Positions 32,940 to 41,608 of a stretch of 64,000 nt of DNA are shown one piece after another; the stretch's first letter is position 1; each line of letters begins with the position of its first letter. This DNA comes from Streptomyces populi (GTDB taxonomy: Bacteria; Actinomycetota; Actinomycetes; Streptomycetales; Streptomycetaceae): assembly GCF_002911015.1 (NCBI RefSeq), contig NZ_KZ626873.1:21688-85687 (forward strand). The letters are read 5' to 3'. Below the pieces are notes generated by a model. It did not search any database. It was not told where the DNA came from and saw only the letters and a list, made by a program, of their open reading frames with translations. A program made the translations under genes and the position numbers.

Positions 32940-34124
32940 TCAGCGCCGTTCGCCCAGGGGGAAGCCCGTGTAGCCCTCCGCGAGGTCCGCCGCGGCCGCC
33001 CGCGAGCTCGCGATCCGCTCCAGGCGGGCCAGCTGGACGCGGTCCTCGAAGGGGGTCGCGGCGGGGTCGCGGTGCAGCAGGGCGGTCATGTCGTACGAGA
33101 ACCGCTCGGCCTGCCAGACCCGGCGCAGGCAGGTCTCGGAATAGGCGTCGAGCCGTTCCGCCGATCCGGTGTCCCCGAGGTGGATCAGGGCGTCGGCGAA
33201 GGTGACGACGTCGCCGACGGCGAGGTTGAGCCCCTTGGCCCCGGTCGGCGGCACGATGTGGGCGGCGTCCCCGGCGAGGAAGAGCCGGCCGTGCCGCATC
33301 GGCTCGTGGACGTAACTCCTCATCGGGGTGACGGACTTGGAGGTGATGGTGCCGCGCCGCAGCCGCCAGTCGTCGGCGGTCTCCAGCCGGCGCTCCAGCT
33401 CGTCCCAGATCGCCTCGTCGCCCCACTCCCCGGCGTCCGTCCCCGCGGGCACCTGGAGGTAGAGGCGGGAGACCGTGGGCGAGCGCATGCTGAGCAGGGC
33501 GAAGCCCCGGTCGTGGCGGGCGTAGACGAGCTCGTCGTGGGAGGGCGGGACGTCGGCGAGGATGCCGAGCCAGCCGAAGGGGTACGCGCGCTCGTAGGTG
33601 CGGGAGAGCGCGGCGGGCACGGCCTTGCGGGCGACGCCCCGGAAGCCGTCGCACCCGACCACGTAGTCGCACTCCAGCACGTCCTCGCGTCCCTCGTGCC
33701 GGAACCGCACGCGGGGCCGGTCGCCCTCGGCCCCCTCGACGGCCAGTGCCTCGGCCTCGAACAGCAGCGGACCGCCCTCCTCGAGCTGCAACGCGACGAG
33801 GTCCTTGCACACCTCGGTCTGCGCGTACACCATCACCGAGCGCCCGCCGGTGAGCGCCGGGAAGTCGATCCGGTGCCGCTCCCCCCGGTACCGCAGCTCG
33901 ATCCCGTCGTGCCGCAGCCCCTCCCGGTCCATCCGCTCCCCGGCCCCGGCGGCCCGCAGCACGTCCACGGTCCCCTGCTCCAGGACCCCGGCCCGCTGCC
34001 GCCGCTCCACATGGGCGCGGTCCCGGCTCTCCAGGACGACGGATCCGATCCCGGAGCGGTGCAGCAGCCGGGCCAGCAGCAGCCCGGCGGGCCCGGCTCC
34101 CACGATCCCCACGGTGGTGCGCAT
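32940..34124 (-). CDS. pobA: 4-hydroxybenzoate 3-monooxygenase
   Basis: A 394-residue FAD-dependent aromatic hydroxylase that turns 4-hydroxybenzoate into protocatechuate using NAD(P)H and O2. The three fingerprints are present: GAGPAG at residues 9-14, the DG motif in VGCDGFRG, and GDAAHIVPPTGAKGLNLAVGD. RRQRAGVLEQG and the substrate-site region SVMVYAQTEVC fit PobA. GGAGAGGG lies upstream of the ATG at 34124. The protocatechuate ring-cleavage genes and a PobR regulator are not adjacent. Confidence 0.93.
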   Translation of the reverse strand: MRTTVGIVGAGPAGLLLARLLHRSGIGSVVLESRDRAHVERRQRAGVLEQGTVDVLRAAGAGERMDREGLRHDGIELRYRGERHRIDFPALTGGRSVMVYAQTEVCKDLVALQLEEGGPLLFEAEALAVEGAEGDRPRVRFRHEGREDVLECDYVVGCDGFRGVARKAVPAALSRTYERAYPFGWLGILADVPPSHDELVYARHDRGFALLSMRSPTVSRLYLQVPAGTDAGEWGDEAIWDELERRLETADDWRLRRGTITSKSVTPMRSYVHEPMRHGRLFLAGDAAHIVPPTGAKGLNLAVGDVVTFADALIHLGDTGSAERLDAYSETCLRRVWQAERFSYDMTALLHRDPAATPFEDRVQLARLERIASSRAAAADLAEGYTGFPLGERR

Positions 34125-34150
34125 CGGCCCACCCTCTCCTCTGTTCGCAC

Positions 34151-34168
34151 AGTGAACTTTCCTTCACT
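34151..34168. promoter_or_regulatory. Candidate operator upstream of pobA
   Basis: AGTGAA (34151-34156) and TTCACT (34163-34168) flank CTTTCC. It lies 27-44 bp before the pobA ATG and overlaps a second symmetrical piece, GTTCGCACAGTGAAC. It is placed to repress or activate pobA, as IclR-type regulators do in other bacteria. Confidence 0.5.
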
Positions 34169-34356
34169 TGCATGGCCCGCGAGTCTCCGCCGCCGGGGAA
34201 CCGCTGTCAACGGGCGAACGCGACGCTCACCGAGCGTGACGCCGAGGGGGTGCGGAGAAGCGAGGGGGAACGGCCCCGAACGGGCCGGCGGGATGTCGCG
34301 GAGAGGGCGGCGGCGACCAGGAATGCGACCGGCGGGCCACGCTCGGAATGTTCCGA

Positions 34357-34381
34357 CTGTGACCCGCGTCCTGCGTCACAG
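34357..34381 (-). terminator. Hairpin after bldA
   Basis: CTGTGAC (34357-34363) and GTCACAG (34375-34381) pair around 11 bases, about 10 bp after the tRNA 3' end on the minus strand. Confidence 0.5.
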
Positions 34382-34391
34382 GGACGGGAAG

Positions 34392-34474
34392 TGCCCGGAA
34401 CCGGACTTGAACCGGTACGCCCGCGAGGGGCAGCGAGGTTTAAGCTCGCCGTGTCTGCATTCCACCATCCGGGC
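34392..34474 (-). tRNA. bldA: tRNA-Leu(UAA), bldA
   Basis: The 83-base gene folds as a type II tRNA. The acceptor arms are GCCCGGA and TCCGGGC with discriminator A; CCA is not encoded. The anticodon stem is GCGAG/CTCGC around CTTAAAC, giving anticodon TAA. A long variable arm and the T-arm GGTTCAAGTCC follow. Leucine tRNA with this anticodon is the only reader of UUA codons in Streptomyces and is the product of bldA, which controls aerial growth and antibiotic production. It lies between pobA and an ABC exporter and is transcribed leftwards, probably as a single gene. Confidence 0.95.
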
Positions 34475-34502
34475 GGACCATGGGCTCCGCATCGAGTTCC
34501 CG

Positions 34503-34530
34503 AGCCTATCGGGGAGCGTCACCCGAACAG
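34503..34530 (-). promoter_or_regulatory. Probable bldA promoter
   Basis: On the minus strand CTGTTC (34530-34525) and TAGGCT (34508-34503) are 16 bases apart and end 28 bp before the tRNA 5' end. The TAGGCT box fits the streptomycete -10 consensus; the -35 box is weak. An AT-rich stretch (34548-34565) lies further upstream. Confidence 0.45.
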
Positions 34531-34534
34531 CGGG

Positions 34535-35061
34535 CGTGCGTACCGATGTTGTCTTATTTTATTGGCGTCTGAGGGTGCATCAGCACACCGCACAGGCCGT
34601 CAGCACTTGCCAACAGCCTCCCGGACGCGCCGGGCCCGCGTACGCGGATTGACGGAATTTCACCGTCCGAACCCGATCACGACGAGCCTCGGCCCAGACC
34701 TCGGGCGGACTCCCGGGAGGGCGACCGCGCGACGCGCGCCCCCCGCCCCCCGGCGGCGCACTTCCCGAGGAGGGCCACAGGCCTCGCGACGCCCGGCCGG
34801 GAGGTGCCCGCACACCGCCGTGACGTCCGGTCCGGGCGTCCTCGCGGGGAGCCCCGCGGAGGGTCTCCCGGCGGTCCTGACGGCATCCGACCCGGACGGT
34901 TCTCAGGGAGCTGCGTCATACCCAGGTATGACACGGCCGCTCCCGGTCCGACCCCAGTCTGTCTCCGGAACCGGAACAGCGGGTGACTACATCCCGCGGA
35001 TCGGCGCGGACGATGGAACACGTCCCCCTCGACGCCCTCGTCCCGACAGGAGCACCCTCCC
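34535..35061. other. Intergenic region between bldA promoter and ABC exporter
   Basis: About 530 bp with no gene. It holds an unusually AT-rich patch at 34548-34565 (TTGTCTTATTTTATTGG) and an 18-bp palindrome at 34915-34932. The exporter promoter should lie in the right half. Confidence 0.6.
34915..34932. promoter_or_regulatory. Palindromic operator candidate before the ABC exporter
   Basis: GTCATACCCAGGTATGAC has perfect 8-bp arms around CA. It is 129 bp before the ATPase gene start. Such a long perfect palindrome suggests a dimeric repressor (TetR, PadR or MarR type). No regulator gene is adjacent. Confidence 0.6.
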
Positions 35062-35832
35062 GTGACCACCACCCCGCTCGCCGGCACAAGCACCGCGGTC
35101 GCAGCCCGCGCCACGGAACTGTCGAAGGTCTACGGACAGGGCGAGACCCAGGTGGTCGCCCTCGACCGGGTCAGCGTCGACTTCCGGCAGGCCGAGTTCA
35201 CCGCGATCATGGGCCCCTCGGGGTCCGGCAAGTCCACGCTGATGCACTGTGTGGCGGGACTGGACACCTTCTCCTCCGGCTCGGTGCGCATCGGCGACAC
35301 CGAACTCGGCTCCCTGAAGGACAAGCAGCTCACCAAACTGCGCCGGGACAAGATCGGCTTCATCTTCCAGGCGTTCAACCTGCTGCCGACGCTGAACGCC
35401 CTGGAGAACATCACGCTCCCGATGGACATCGCGGGCCGCAAGCCCGACAAGGAGTGGCTGGACCGTGTCATCAAGATGATCGGCCTCGCGGACCGGCTGA
35501 GCCACCGTCCCTCCCAGCTCTCCGGCGGCCAGCAGCAGCGCGTCGCCGTCGCCCGCGCCCTCGCCTCCCGCCCCGACATCATCTTCGGCGACGAGCCGAC
35601 CGGGAACCTCGACTCGCGCTCGGGCGCGGAGGTGCTCGGCTTCCTGCGCAACTCCGTACGGGAGCTGGGCCAGACCGTGGTGATGGTGACCCACGACCCG
35701 GTGGCCGCCGCCTACGCGGACCGGGTCGTCTTCCTCGCCGACGGACGGATCGTCGACGAGGTGCACGAGCCCACGGCCGAGACCGTCCTGGACCGCATGA
35801 AGCAGTTCGACGGCAAGGGCCGCACCAGCTGA
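35062..35832 (+). CDS. ABC exporter ATPase, MacB/LolD type
   Basis: A 256-residue ATPase. It has Walker A (GPSGSGKST), Q-loop (FQAFNLLPTLNALEN), signature (LSGGQQQRVAVARAL), Walker B (IIFGDEPTGNLDS) and H-loop (VMVTHDP). The FNLLPTL.A.EN stretch is typical of the MacB/LolD/FtsE branch that drives FtsX-fold permeases. It starts at GTG 35062 with AGGAG upstream and is followed 231 bp later by its permease. The substrate is unknown. Confidence 0.93.
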   Translation: MTTTPLAGTSTAVAARATELSKVYGQGETQVVALDRVSVDFRQAEFTAIMGPSGSGKSTLMHCVAGLDTFSSGSVRIGDTELGSLKDKQLTKLRRDKIGFIFQAFNLLPTLNALENITLPMDIAGRKPDKEWLDRVIKMIGLADRLSHRPSQLSGGQQQRVAVARALASRPDIIFGDEPTGNLDSRSGAEVLGFLRNSVRELGQTVVMVTHDPVAAAYADRVVFLADGRIVDEVHEPTAETVLDRMKQFDGKGRTS

Positions 35833-36063
35833 CACCCCGCCGGACGGCCACCCCGGCGTCCCCGGCCGCCGCGCCACCCGGCCGGAGCGCCGGACCCGCC
35901 CCACCGGGCCGCCCCGGCGCTCCGCCCCTCCCCCGCGCCGGCCTCCCGCACCTCCTCGCACGGACCCCGTGCCCGCCCCGGCCGCCCGCGCCCTTCCGCG
36001 CGCCGGTCCGCGGCTCACCGCGCCCTCCCGCGCCCGCCCGCGACTCCTGGACTGAGAAGACCC

Positions 36064-38592
36064 ATGTTCCGTACCGCCTTGCGCAACGTGTTCGCGCACA
36101 AGGCCAGGCTCCTGATGACCGTGCTCGCCGTCCTGCTCGGCGTCGCGTTCGTCTCGGGGACCCTGGTCTTCACCAACACCATCTCGGACGCCTACCAGAA
36201 GAGCTCCGCCAAGGGCTTCGACCAGGTCGACGTCGCCATCCGCCCCGAGAGCGCGGCGGACACGGGCGACACCGTCGGCAAGAGGCACAAACTGACCCGG
36301 CCCCTGCTCGACAAGGCGGCCGGGGTGCCCGGAGCCGCCTCCGCGATCGGTGTCGTCAACGGCTTCACCGCCATCGCCGACAAGGACGGCAAGCTCATCG
36401 GCGGCGGCTTCCAGTCGCAGGGCGGCAACTACTGGGGCGACAAGGACCCCCGCTACCCCCTGACGGCCGGGCACGCGCCGCACGGCGCCGACGAGATCGC
36501 CATCGACACCGAGACCGCGAGGCGGGCCGGCTACAAGGTCGGCGACACCGTCCGCATGTCGGTCGACGGCCCCGTCCTCGAGCCGGTCGTCACCGGCATC
36601 TTCCGCACCGACGACGGCAACGTGGCCGCGGGCGGCAGCCTCGCCCTGTTCGACACGGCGACCGCGCAGCGGCTGTTCCACTCGGTCGGCGCGTACGACG
36701 AGATCGACGTGAAGGCCGCCCCCGGCACCAGCCAGAGCGCGCTGCGCGAGGCGCTCGACGCCGTCGTGCCCGAGGACACCGCCTCCACCGTCACCGGACA
36801 GAAGCTCGCCGACGACCAGGCCGAGCAGATCTCCGCCGCGATGAGCGGGATGAAGACGGGCCTGCTGGTCTTCGCCGGCATCGCGCTGTTCGTCGGCACG
36901 TTCATCATCGCCAACACCTTCACCATGCTGGTCGCCCAGCGCACCAAGGAGCTGGCGCTGCTGCGCGCCGTCGGCGCCTCCCGCCGCCAGGTCACCCGGT
37001 CGGTGCTGATCGAGGCGTTCGTGGTCGGCGCGGTGGCGGCCGTCGGCGGACTCGCCGCGGGCATCGGCATCGGCGCCGCGATGCGCTCCCTGATGGGCAC
37101 GCTCGGCGCCACGGTGCCCGACGGCCCGCTGGTCGTCTCCCCCGGCACCGTCGGCACGGCGCTGCTCGTCGGCGTCCTCGTCACGATGCTGGCCGCGTGG
37201 CTGCCGGGCCGCCGCGCCGCGAAGATCCCGCCGGTCGCCGCGATGAGCAGCGTCCACGCGAAGGCGACCACGAAGTCCCTGGTCCTGCGGAACACGATCG
37301 GCGCCCTGTTCGCGGCCGTGGGTGTCGCCGTGGTCCTCTACGCCACGACGATGGACGGTTCGGACGGCCAGGCCCCGATGGGGCTGGGCGCGGTGCTGCT
37401 CATCCTCGGCGTCTTCGTCCTGACGCCGCTGCTGTCCCGCCCGCTGATCGCCGCCGCGGCCCCCGTCCTGCGGGTCTTCGGGATCTCCGGCAAGCTGGCC
37501 CGGCAGAACTCGGTGCGCAATCCCCGCCGTACGGCCGCCACCGCCTCGGCGCTGATGATCGGCCTCACGCTGATCACCGGTATGACGGTGATGGCGGGCA
37601 GCCTCCAGAAGTCGATCGACAAGATGGCCACGTCGGCGATCAGGGCGGACTACCTGGTGTCGATGGCGAACGGCAACTCCCTCTCCCCCGACGTCGAGAA
37701 GAAGCTCGCCGCCGTCGACGGGGTCACCGGCATCAGCGGGCTGCGCAACGCCCCCTCCCGCATCGACCGGCAGACCGAGTTCCTGACCGGCGTCAACGGC
37801 GCGGCGATCGGCGAGCTCACCGACCTCCCCGTCACCGACGGCTCCTTCGAGGTGGGCGGCACCCGGGTCGTGGTCGACTCGGACACGGCGAAGTCCCACG
37901 GCTGGAAGGCCGGTTCCGGCTTCCGGGTCTCCTACGAGGACGGCGCGAAGCAGAACCTGACCGTCGCCGGGGTGTACGAGGCCAACGAGATGATGCGGGG
38001 CATCATGCTCGACAACGCGACGCTCGCCCCGCACCAGCGTGACGCCTCCGACATGCAGGTCATGGTGAAGACGGCCGGCGGGGCCTCGGACACGACCAAG
38101 GACCGGCTGGAGAAGGCCCTCGGCGACAACCCCGCCGTCAAGGTCCAGGACAAGCAGGACTTCTCCGACAGCATCGCGCAGATGTTCACGCTGATGCTGA
38201 ACATGCTCTACGGCCTGCTCGCGATGGCGGTGATCGTCGCCGTCCTCGGCGTCATCAACACCCTGGCGATGTCGGTCTTCGAGCGCTCGCAGGAGATCGG
38301 GATGCTCCGCGCGATCGGCCTGGACCGCAAGGGCATCAAGCGGATGGTCCGCCTGGAGTCGCTGGTCATCTCGCTCTTCGGCGGTGTCCTCGGCATCGGT
38401 CTCGGCGTGTTCTTCGGCTGGGCGGCCGGTGAGCTGCTGGGCAGCAGGATGTCGACGTACGAACTGGTGCTGCCCTGGGGCCGGATGGCGGTCTTCCTGC
38501 TGCTCGCGGCGACGGTCGGCGTCCTGGCCGCGCTCTGGCCGGCCCGCCGGGCGGCCCGTCTGAACATGCTGACGGCGATCAAGTCCGAGTAG
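36064..38592 (+). CDS. ABC exporter permease, FtsX/MacB fold, duplicated
   Basis: An 842-residue permease with two FtsX-type units. The N-terminal helix (about 17-38) and large extracytoplasmic MacB-like domain are followed by four membrane helices near residues 260-430. A second external domain lies at about 500-690. The last three helices are at about 710-840. Both units have RTKELALLRAVGASRRQV-like (QRTKELALLRAVG) and RSQEIGMLRAIGLDRKGI sequences. The partner ATPase is just upstream. Proteins of this type export lipoproteins, peptides or drugs; a mechanotransmission role is also possible. Confidence 0.92.
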   Translation: MFRTALRNVFAHKARLLMTVLAVLLGVAFVSGTLVFTNTISDAYQKSSAKGFDQVDVAIRPESAADTGDTVGKRHKLTRPLLDKAAGVPGAASAIGVVNGFTAIADKDGKLIGGGFQSQGGNYWGDKDPRYPLTAGHAPHGADEIAIDTETARRAGYKVGDTVRMSVDGPVLEPVVTGIFRTDDGNVAAGGSLALFDTATAQRLFHSVGAYDEIDVKAAPGTSQSALREALDAVVPEDTASTVTGQKLADDQAEQISAAMSGMKTGLLVFAGIALFVGTFIIANTFTMLVAQRTKELALLRAVGASRRQVTRSVLIEAFVVGAVAAVGGLAAGIGIGAAMRSLMGTLGATVPDGPLVVSPGTVGTALLVGVLVTMLAAWLPGRRAAKIPPVAAMSSVHAKATTKSLVLRNTIGALFAAVGVAVVLYATTMDGSDGQAPMGLGAVLLILGVFVLTPLLSRPLIAAAAPVLRVFGISGKLARQNSVRNPRRTAATASALMIGLTLITGMTVMAGSLQKSIDKMATSAIRADYLVSMANGNSLSPDVEKKLAAVDGVTGISGLRNAPSRIDRQTEFLTGVNGAAIGELTDLPVTDGSFEVGGTRVVVDSDTAKSHGWKAGSGFRVSYEDGAKQNLTVAGVYEANEMMRGIMLDNATLAPHQRDASDMQVMVKTAGGASDTTKDRLEKALGDNPAVKVQDKQDFSDSIAQMFTLMLNMLYGLLAMAVIVAVLGVINTLAMSVFERSQEIGMLRAIGLDRKGIKRMVRLESLVISLFGGVLGIGLGVFFGWAAGELLGSRMSTYELVLPWGRMAVFLLLAATVGVLAALWPARRAARLNMLTAIKSE

Positions 38593-38635
38593 CGGGACGC
38601 GGCGGAGGGGCCGCCGCGACGGCCCGAGGACACGC

Positions 38636-38677
38636 GGGGAGGGGGTCCCGCTCCATCAGGAGCGGGACCCCCTCCCC
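38636..38677. terminator. Strong terminator, 19-bp perfect stem
   Basis: GGGGAGGGGGTCCCGCTCC (38636-38654) and its exact complement (38659-38677) flank ATCA. It lies between the convergent exporter permease and cyclopropane synthase genes. Confidence 0.9.
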
Positions 38678-38703
38678 GCTGCGTCGCGCCGCCCCGCCTC
38701 GCC

Positions 38704-39993
38704 TCAGTTCCAGGTCCTCGCCCGCAGCGGCATCCCGGACGCGCCGGTCCCGCCGGAGGTCCTCACCGCCAGGACCTGGTTGACACCGATCTGGTTGCGT
38801 TCGAAGGCGACCGCGCTGGCCGCCATGTACAGGCGCCAGACACGGGCCCGGCCGGCGCCGGTGAGCCGGACGGCACGGGACCACCCGGCCTCCAGATTGG
38901 CGACCCAGCGGCGCAGGGTGAGCGCGTAGTGCTCGCGCAGGGCCTCGACGTCACGCACCTCGAACCCGGCCCGCTCCAACTGCGCCACGGTCGTCCCGAC
39001 GGGCGCGAGTTCACCGTCGGGGAACACGTAGGCGTCGATGAACGCGTCGACGGCGTACGAGGACTCGTCGCGCTGCGGGCGGCGCGCGATCTGGTGGTTG
39101 AGCAGCCGGCCGCCGGGGTCGAGGAGACCGCCGAGCACCTCGGCGTACTCCAGGTAGCGCTCGGCGCCGACGTGTTCGGCCATGCCGATGGAGGAGATCG
39201 CGTCGTAGGGCCCGTCGGCGACGTCCCGGTAGTCCTGCACCCTGATCTCCACCCGGTCGGTCAGGCCCTCGTCGGCGACCCGCTTGCGGGCGTACGCGGC
39301 CTGTTCCTGCGACAGCGTCACCCCGACCACACGCACGCCGTGGTCGCGGGCGGCGTGCACGGCCATCGAGCCCCAGCCGCAGCCGACGTCCAGGAGCCGC
39401 TGACCGGGCTTCAGGGCCAGCTTCCGGCAGACGAGTTCGAGCTTGTCGTGCTGGGCCTCCTCCAGGGTGCCGCCCTCCTCCCAGTAGGCGCACGAGTAGA
39501 CCATGGACGGACCGAGGACGATCTCGTAGAAGTCGTTGCCGACGTCGTAGTGGTGGCTGATGGCCCGCCGGTCGCTGCGTCTGGTGTGCAGGTGGCGGCT
39601 CCGGCGCACCTCCTCGGCGGGCGGGGCGGGCGGCAGCGGCGATCCCGCCATCCGCACCAGCCCGCGGACCGCGGCGCGCACCTCGGGGTCGCGCAGCGCG
39701 GCGACGGGTCCGCGCGCGTCCTCGGCGCGTTCCCAGACGACACCGGACAGCAGGTCCAGGGCGGAGTACAGGTCGCCCTCGATGCCCAGGTCACCGGCGA
39801 CCCAGGCACGGGCGAGACCCAACTCGCCCGGTTTCCACAGCAGTCGGCGCAGGGCCCGCCGGTTGTGGACGACGAGCACCGGAGCCGCGGGCGGGCCCGC
39901 CTCCGAACCGTCCCAGGCGCGGACGCGCAACGGGAGCGGGGCTCCCAGCAACTGTCCGACAAGGCTTCTGAGCCGCGGCGCGGCGTCCTGCAT
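38704..39993 (-). CDS. cfa: Cyclopropane-fatty-acid-phospholipid synthase
   Basis: A 429-residue S-adenosylmethionine-dependent enzyme that adds a methylene group to unsaturated acyl chains of membrane lipids. The SAM site is LLDVGCGWGSMAVHAA, preceded by YDVGNDFYEIVLG and SCAYW, all typical of CFA synthase. GGAGG lies 7 bases before the ATG at 39993. The bulky N-terminal domain is of normal length. It stands alone between terminators. Confidence 0.93.
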   Translation of the reverse strand: MQDAAPRLRSLVGQLLGAPLPLRVRAWDGSEAGPPAAPVLVVHNRRALRRLLWKPGELGLARAWVAGDLGIEGDLYSALDLLSGVVWERAEDARGPVAALRDPEVRAAVRGLVRMAGSPLPPAPPAEEVRRSRHLHTRRSDRRAISHHYDVGNDFYEIVLGPSMVYSCAYWEEGGTLEEAQHDKLELVCRKLALKPGQRLLDVGCGWGSMAVHAARDHGVRVVGVTLSQEQAAYARKRVADEGLTDRVEIRVQDYRDVADGPYDAISSIGMAEHVGAERYLEYAEVLGGLLDPGGRLLNHQIARRPQRDESSYAVDAFIDAYVFPDGELAPVGTTVAQLERAGFEVRDVEALREHYALTLRRWVANLEAGWSRAVRLTGAGRARVWRLYMAASAVAFERNQIGVNQVLAVRTSGGTGASGMPLRARTWN

Positions 39994-40156
39994 GGCGTAC
40001 ACCTCCGAGACAGCACTCCCGAACGCTCCGACACCCGGTAAACATCTACCCGCTCGACGCGTGGTCCCCCGTCCGCGACACAGATTCACAAAACATGCGC
40101 ACGGACCGTGCCGTGCGAGCCGCGCGGCGCCCACCGGGCCGCGGGACGGGGAAACG

Positions 40157-40200
40157 CCGAAGGGGCCGCCCGCACCACGGATGGCGGGCGGCCCCTTCGG
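40157..40200. terminator. Terminator after ndh
   Basis: CCGAAGGGGCCGCCCGC (40157-40173) pairs exactly with 40184-40200 around a 10-base loop. It is 20 bp beyond the ndh stop on the minus strand. Confidence 0.82.
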
Positions 40201-40219
40201 GGCGTTCGGTGACCGGAGG

Positions 40220-41608
40220 TCAGGAGGCCTTGGCCTTCTCCTCGGTCTTGACGGCGGGCGCCGGGGCGGCCGGAGCCGGCTTGGCGGCCTCGTAGAACTC
40301 CTCGCGCGGAGTCTCCATGGCACCCAGGGAGACGACCTCGCGCTTGAGGAACATCCCGAGGGTCCAGTCCGCGAAGACGCGGATCTTGCGGTTCCAGGTC
40401 GGCATGGCCAGACCGTGGTAGCCGCGGTGCATGTACCAGGCGAGACGGCCCTTGAGCTTGATCTTCATCTTGCCCATGACGATCATCGCGACGCCCTTGT
40501 GCAGACCGAGACCGGCCACGGCGCCCTTGTTGGCGTGCGCGTACTCCTTCTGCGGGAAGCCCCGCATGCCGGAGATCACGTTGTCGCCGAGGATCCTGGC
40601 CTGACGCAGCGCGTGCTGCGCGTTCGGCGGGCACCAGGCGTTCTCGACACCGGCCTTGCGGGCGGCGACGTCCGGCACCTGGGCGTTGTCGCCCGCGGCC
40701 CAGATGTAGTCCGTGCCCTGCACCTGGAGCGTGGTCTGGGTGTCCACGTGGCCACGCGGGCCGAGCGGCAGACCGAAGCGGGAGAGAACGGGGTTCGGCT
40801 TGACGCCGGCCGTCCAGACGATCGTGTTGGAGTCGACCTCGAGGCCGTTCTTCAGCACGACGTGACCGTCGACGCAGGAGTCCATCGAGGTGGAGAGGTA
40901 GATCTCCACACCGCGGCTCTCCAGGTGCTCCTTGCCGTACTGGCCGAGCTTGGGGCCGACCTCGGGAAGGATCTTGTCCGCGGCGTCGACGAGGATGAAG
41001 CGCATGTCCTCGCGGGACACGCTGCTGTAGTACTTGGCCGCGTCGCGGGCCATGTCCTCGACTTCACCGATCGTCTCGGCGCCGGCGAAGCCGCCGCCCA
41101 CGAAGACGAAGGTCAGCGCCTTGCGGCGGACCTCCTCGTCCGTGGTGGAGTCGGCCTTGTCCAGCTGCTCGAGAACGTGGTTGCGCAGGCCGATGGCCTC
41201 CTCGATGCCCTTCATGCCGATGCCCTGCTCGGCGAGGCCGGGGATCGGGAAGGTGCGGGAGACCGCGCCCATCGCGATGACGAGGTAGTCGAAAGGCAGC
41301 TCGTACGCCTCGCCCACGAGGGGGGCGACCGTGGCGACCTTGCGGTCCTGGTCGATGGTGGTGACCCGGCCGGTGAGGACCTCCGCCTTGGGAAGTACAC
41401 GCCGCAGCGGGACGACGACGTGCCGCGGGGAGATGCTGCCGGCGGCTGCTTCGGGGAGGAAGGGCTGGTAGGTCATGTACGACCGGGGGTCGACGACCGT
41501 GACGGTCGCCTCTCCGTAGCGCATCTGCTTGAGGATGCGCCGAGCTGCGTACAGGCCTACGTACCCACCGCCTACTACGAGGATCCTGGGACGCTCCGTG
41601 GTGCTCAT
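40220..41608 (-). CDS. ndh: Type II NADH dehydrogenase
   Basis: A 462-residue non-pumping NADH:quinone oxidoreductase that feeds electrons from NADH into the membrane quinone pool. The two dinucleotide sites are ILVVGGGYVGLYAARR for FAD and FVFVGGGFAGAETIG for NADH, and the second FAD motif is YIWAAGDNAQVP. The C-terminus has an Ala/Pro/Lys tail. The ATG at 41608 has only a weak ribosome site. A candidate Rex operator lies about 310 bp upstream. Confidence 0.93.
   Translation of the reverse strand: MSTTERPRILVVGGGYVGLYAARRILKQMRYGEATVTVVDPRSYMTYQPFLPEAAAGSISPRHVVVPLRRVLPKAEVLTGRVTTIDQDRKVATVAPLVGEAYELPFDYLVIAMGAVSRTFPIPGLAEQGIGMKGIEEAIGLRNHVLEQLDKADSTTDEEVRRKALTFVFVGGGFAGAETIGEVEDMARDAAKYYSSVSREDMRFILVDAADKILPEVGPKLGQYGKEHLESRGVEIYLSTSMDSCVDGHVVLKNGLEVDSNTIVWTAGVKPNPVLSRFGLPLGPRGHVDTQTTLQVQGTDYIWAAGDNAQVPDVAARKAGVENAWCPPNAQHALRQARILGDNVISGMRGFPQKEYAHANKGAVAGLGLHKGVAMIVMGKMKIKLKGRLAWYMHRGYHGLAMPTWNRKIRVFADWTLGMFLKREVVSLGAMETPREEFYEAAKPAPAAPAPAVKTEEKAKAS

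Noticed and set aside
34548..34570. AT-rich stretch as a bldA UP element
   Set aside because: It lies about 50-70 bp upstream of the likely start point, further than a typical UP element. It is noted within the promoter entry only.
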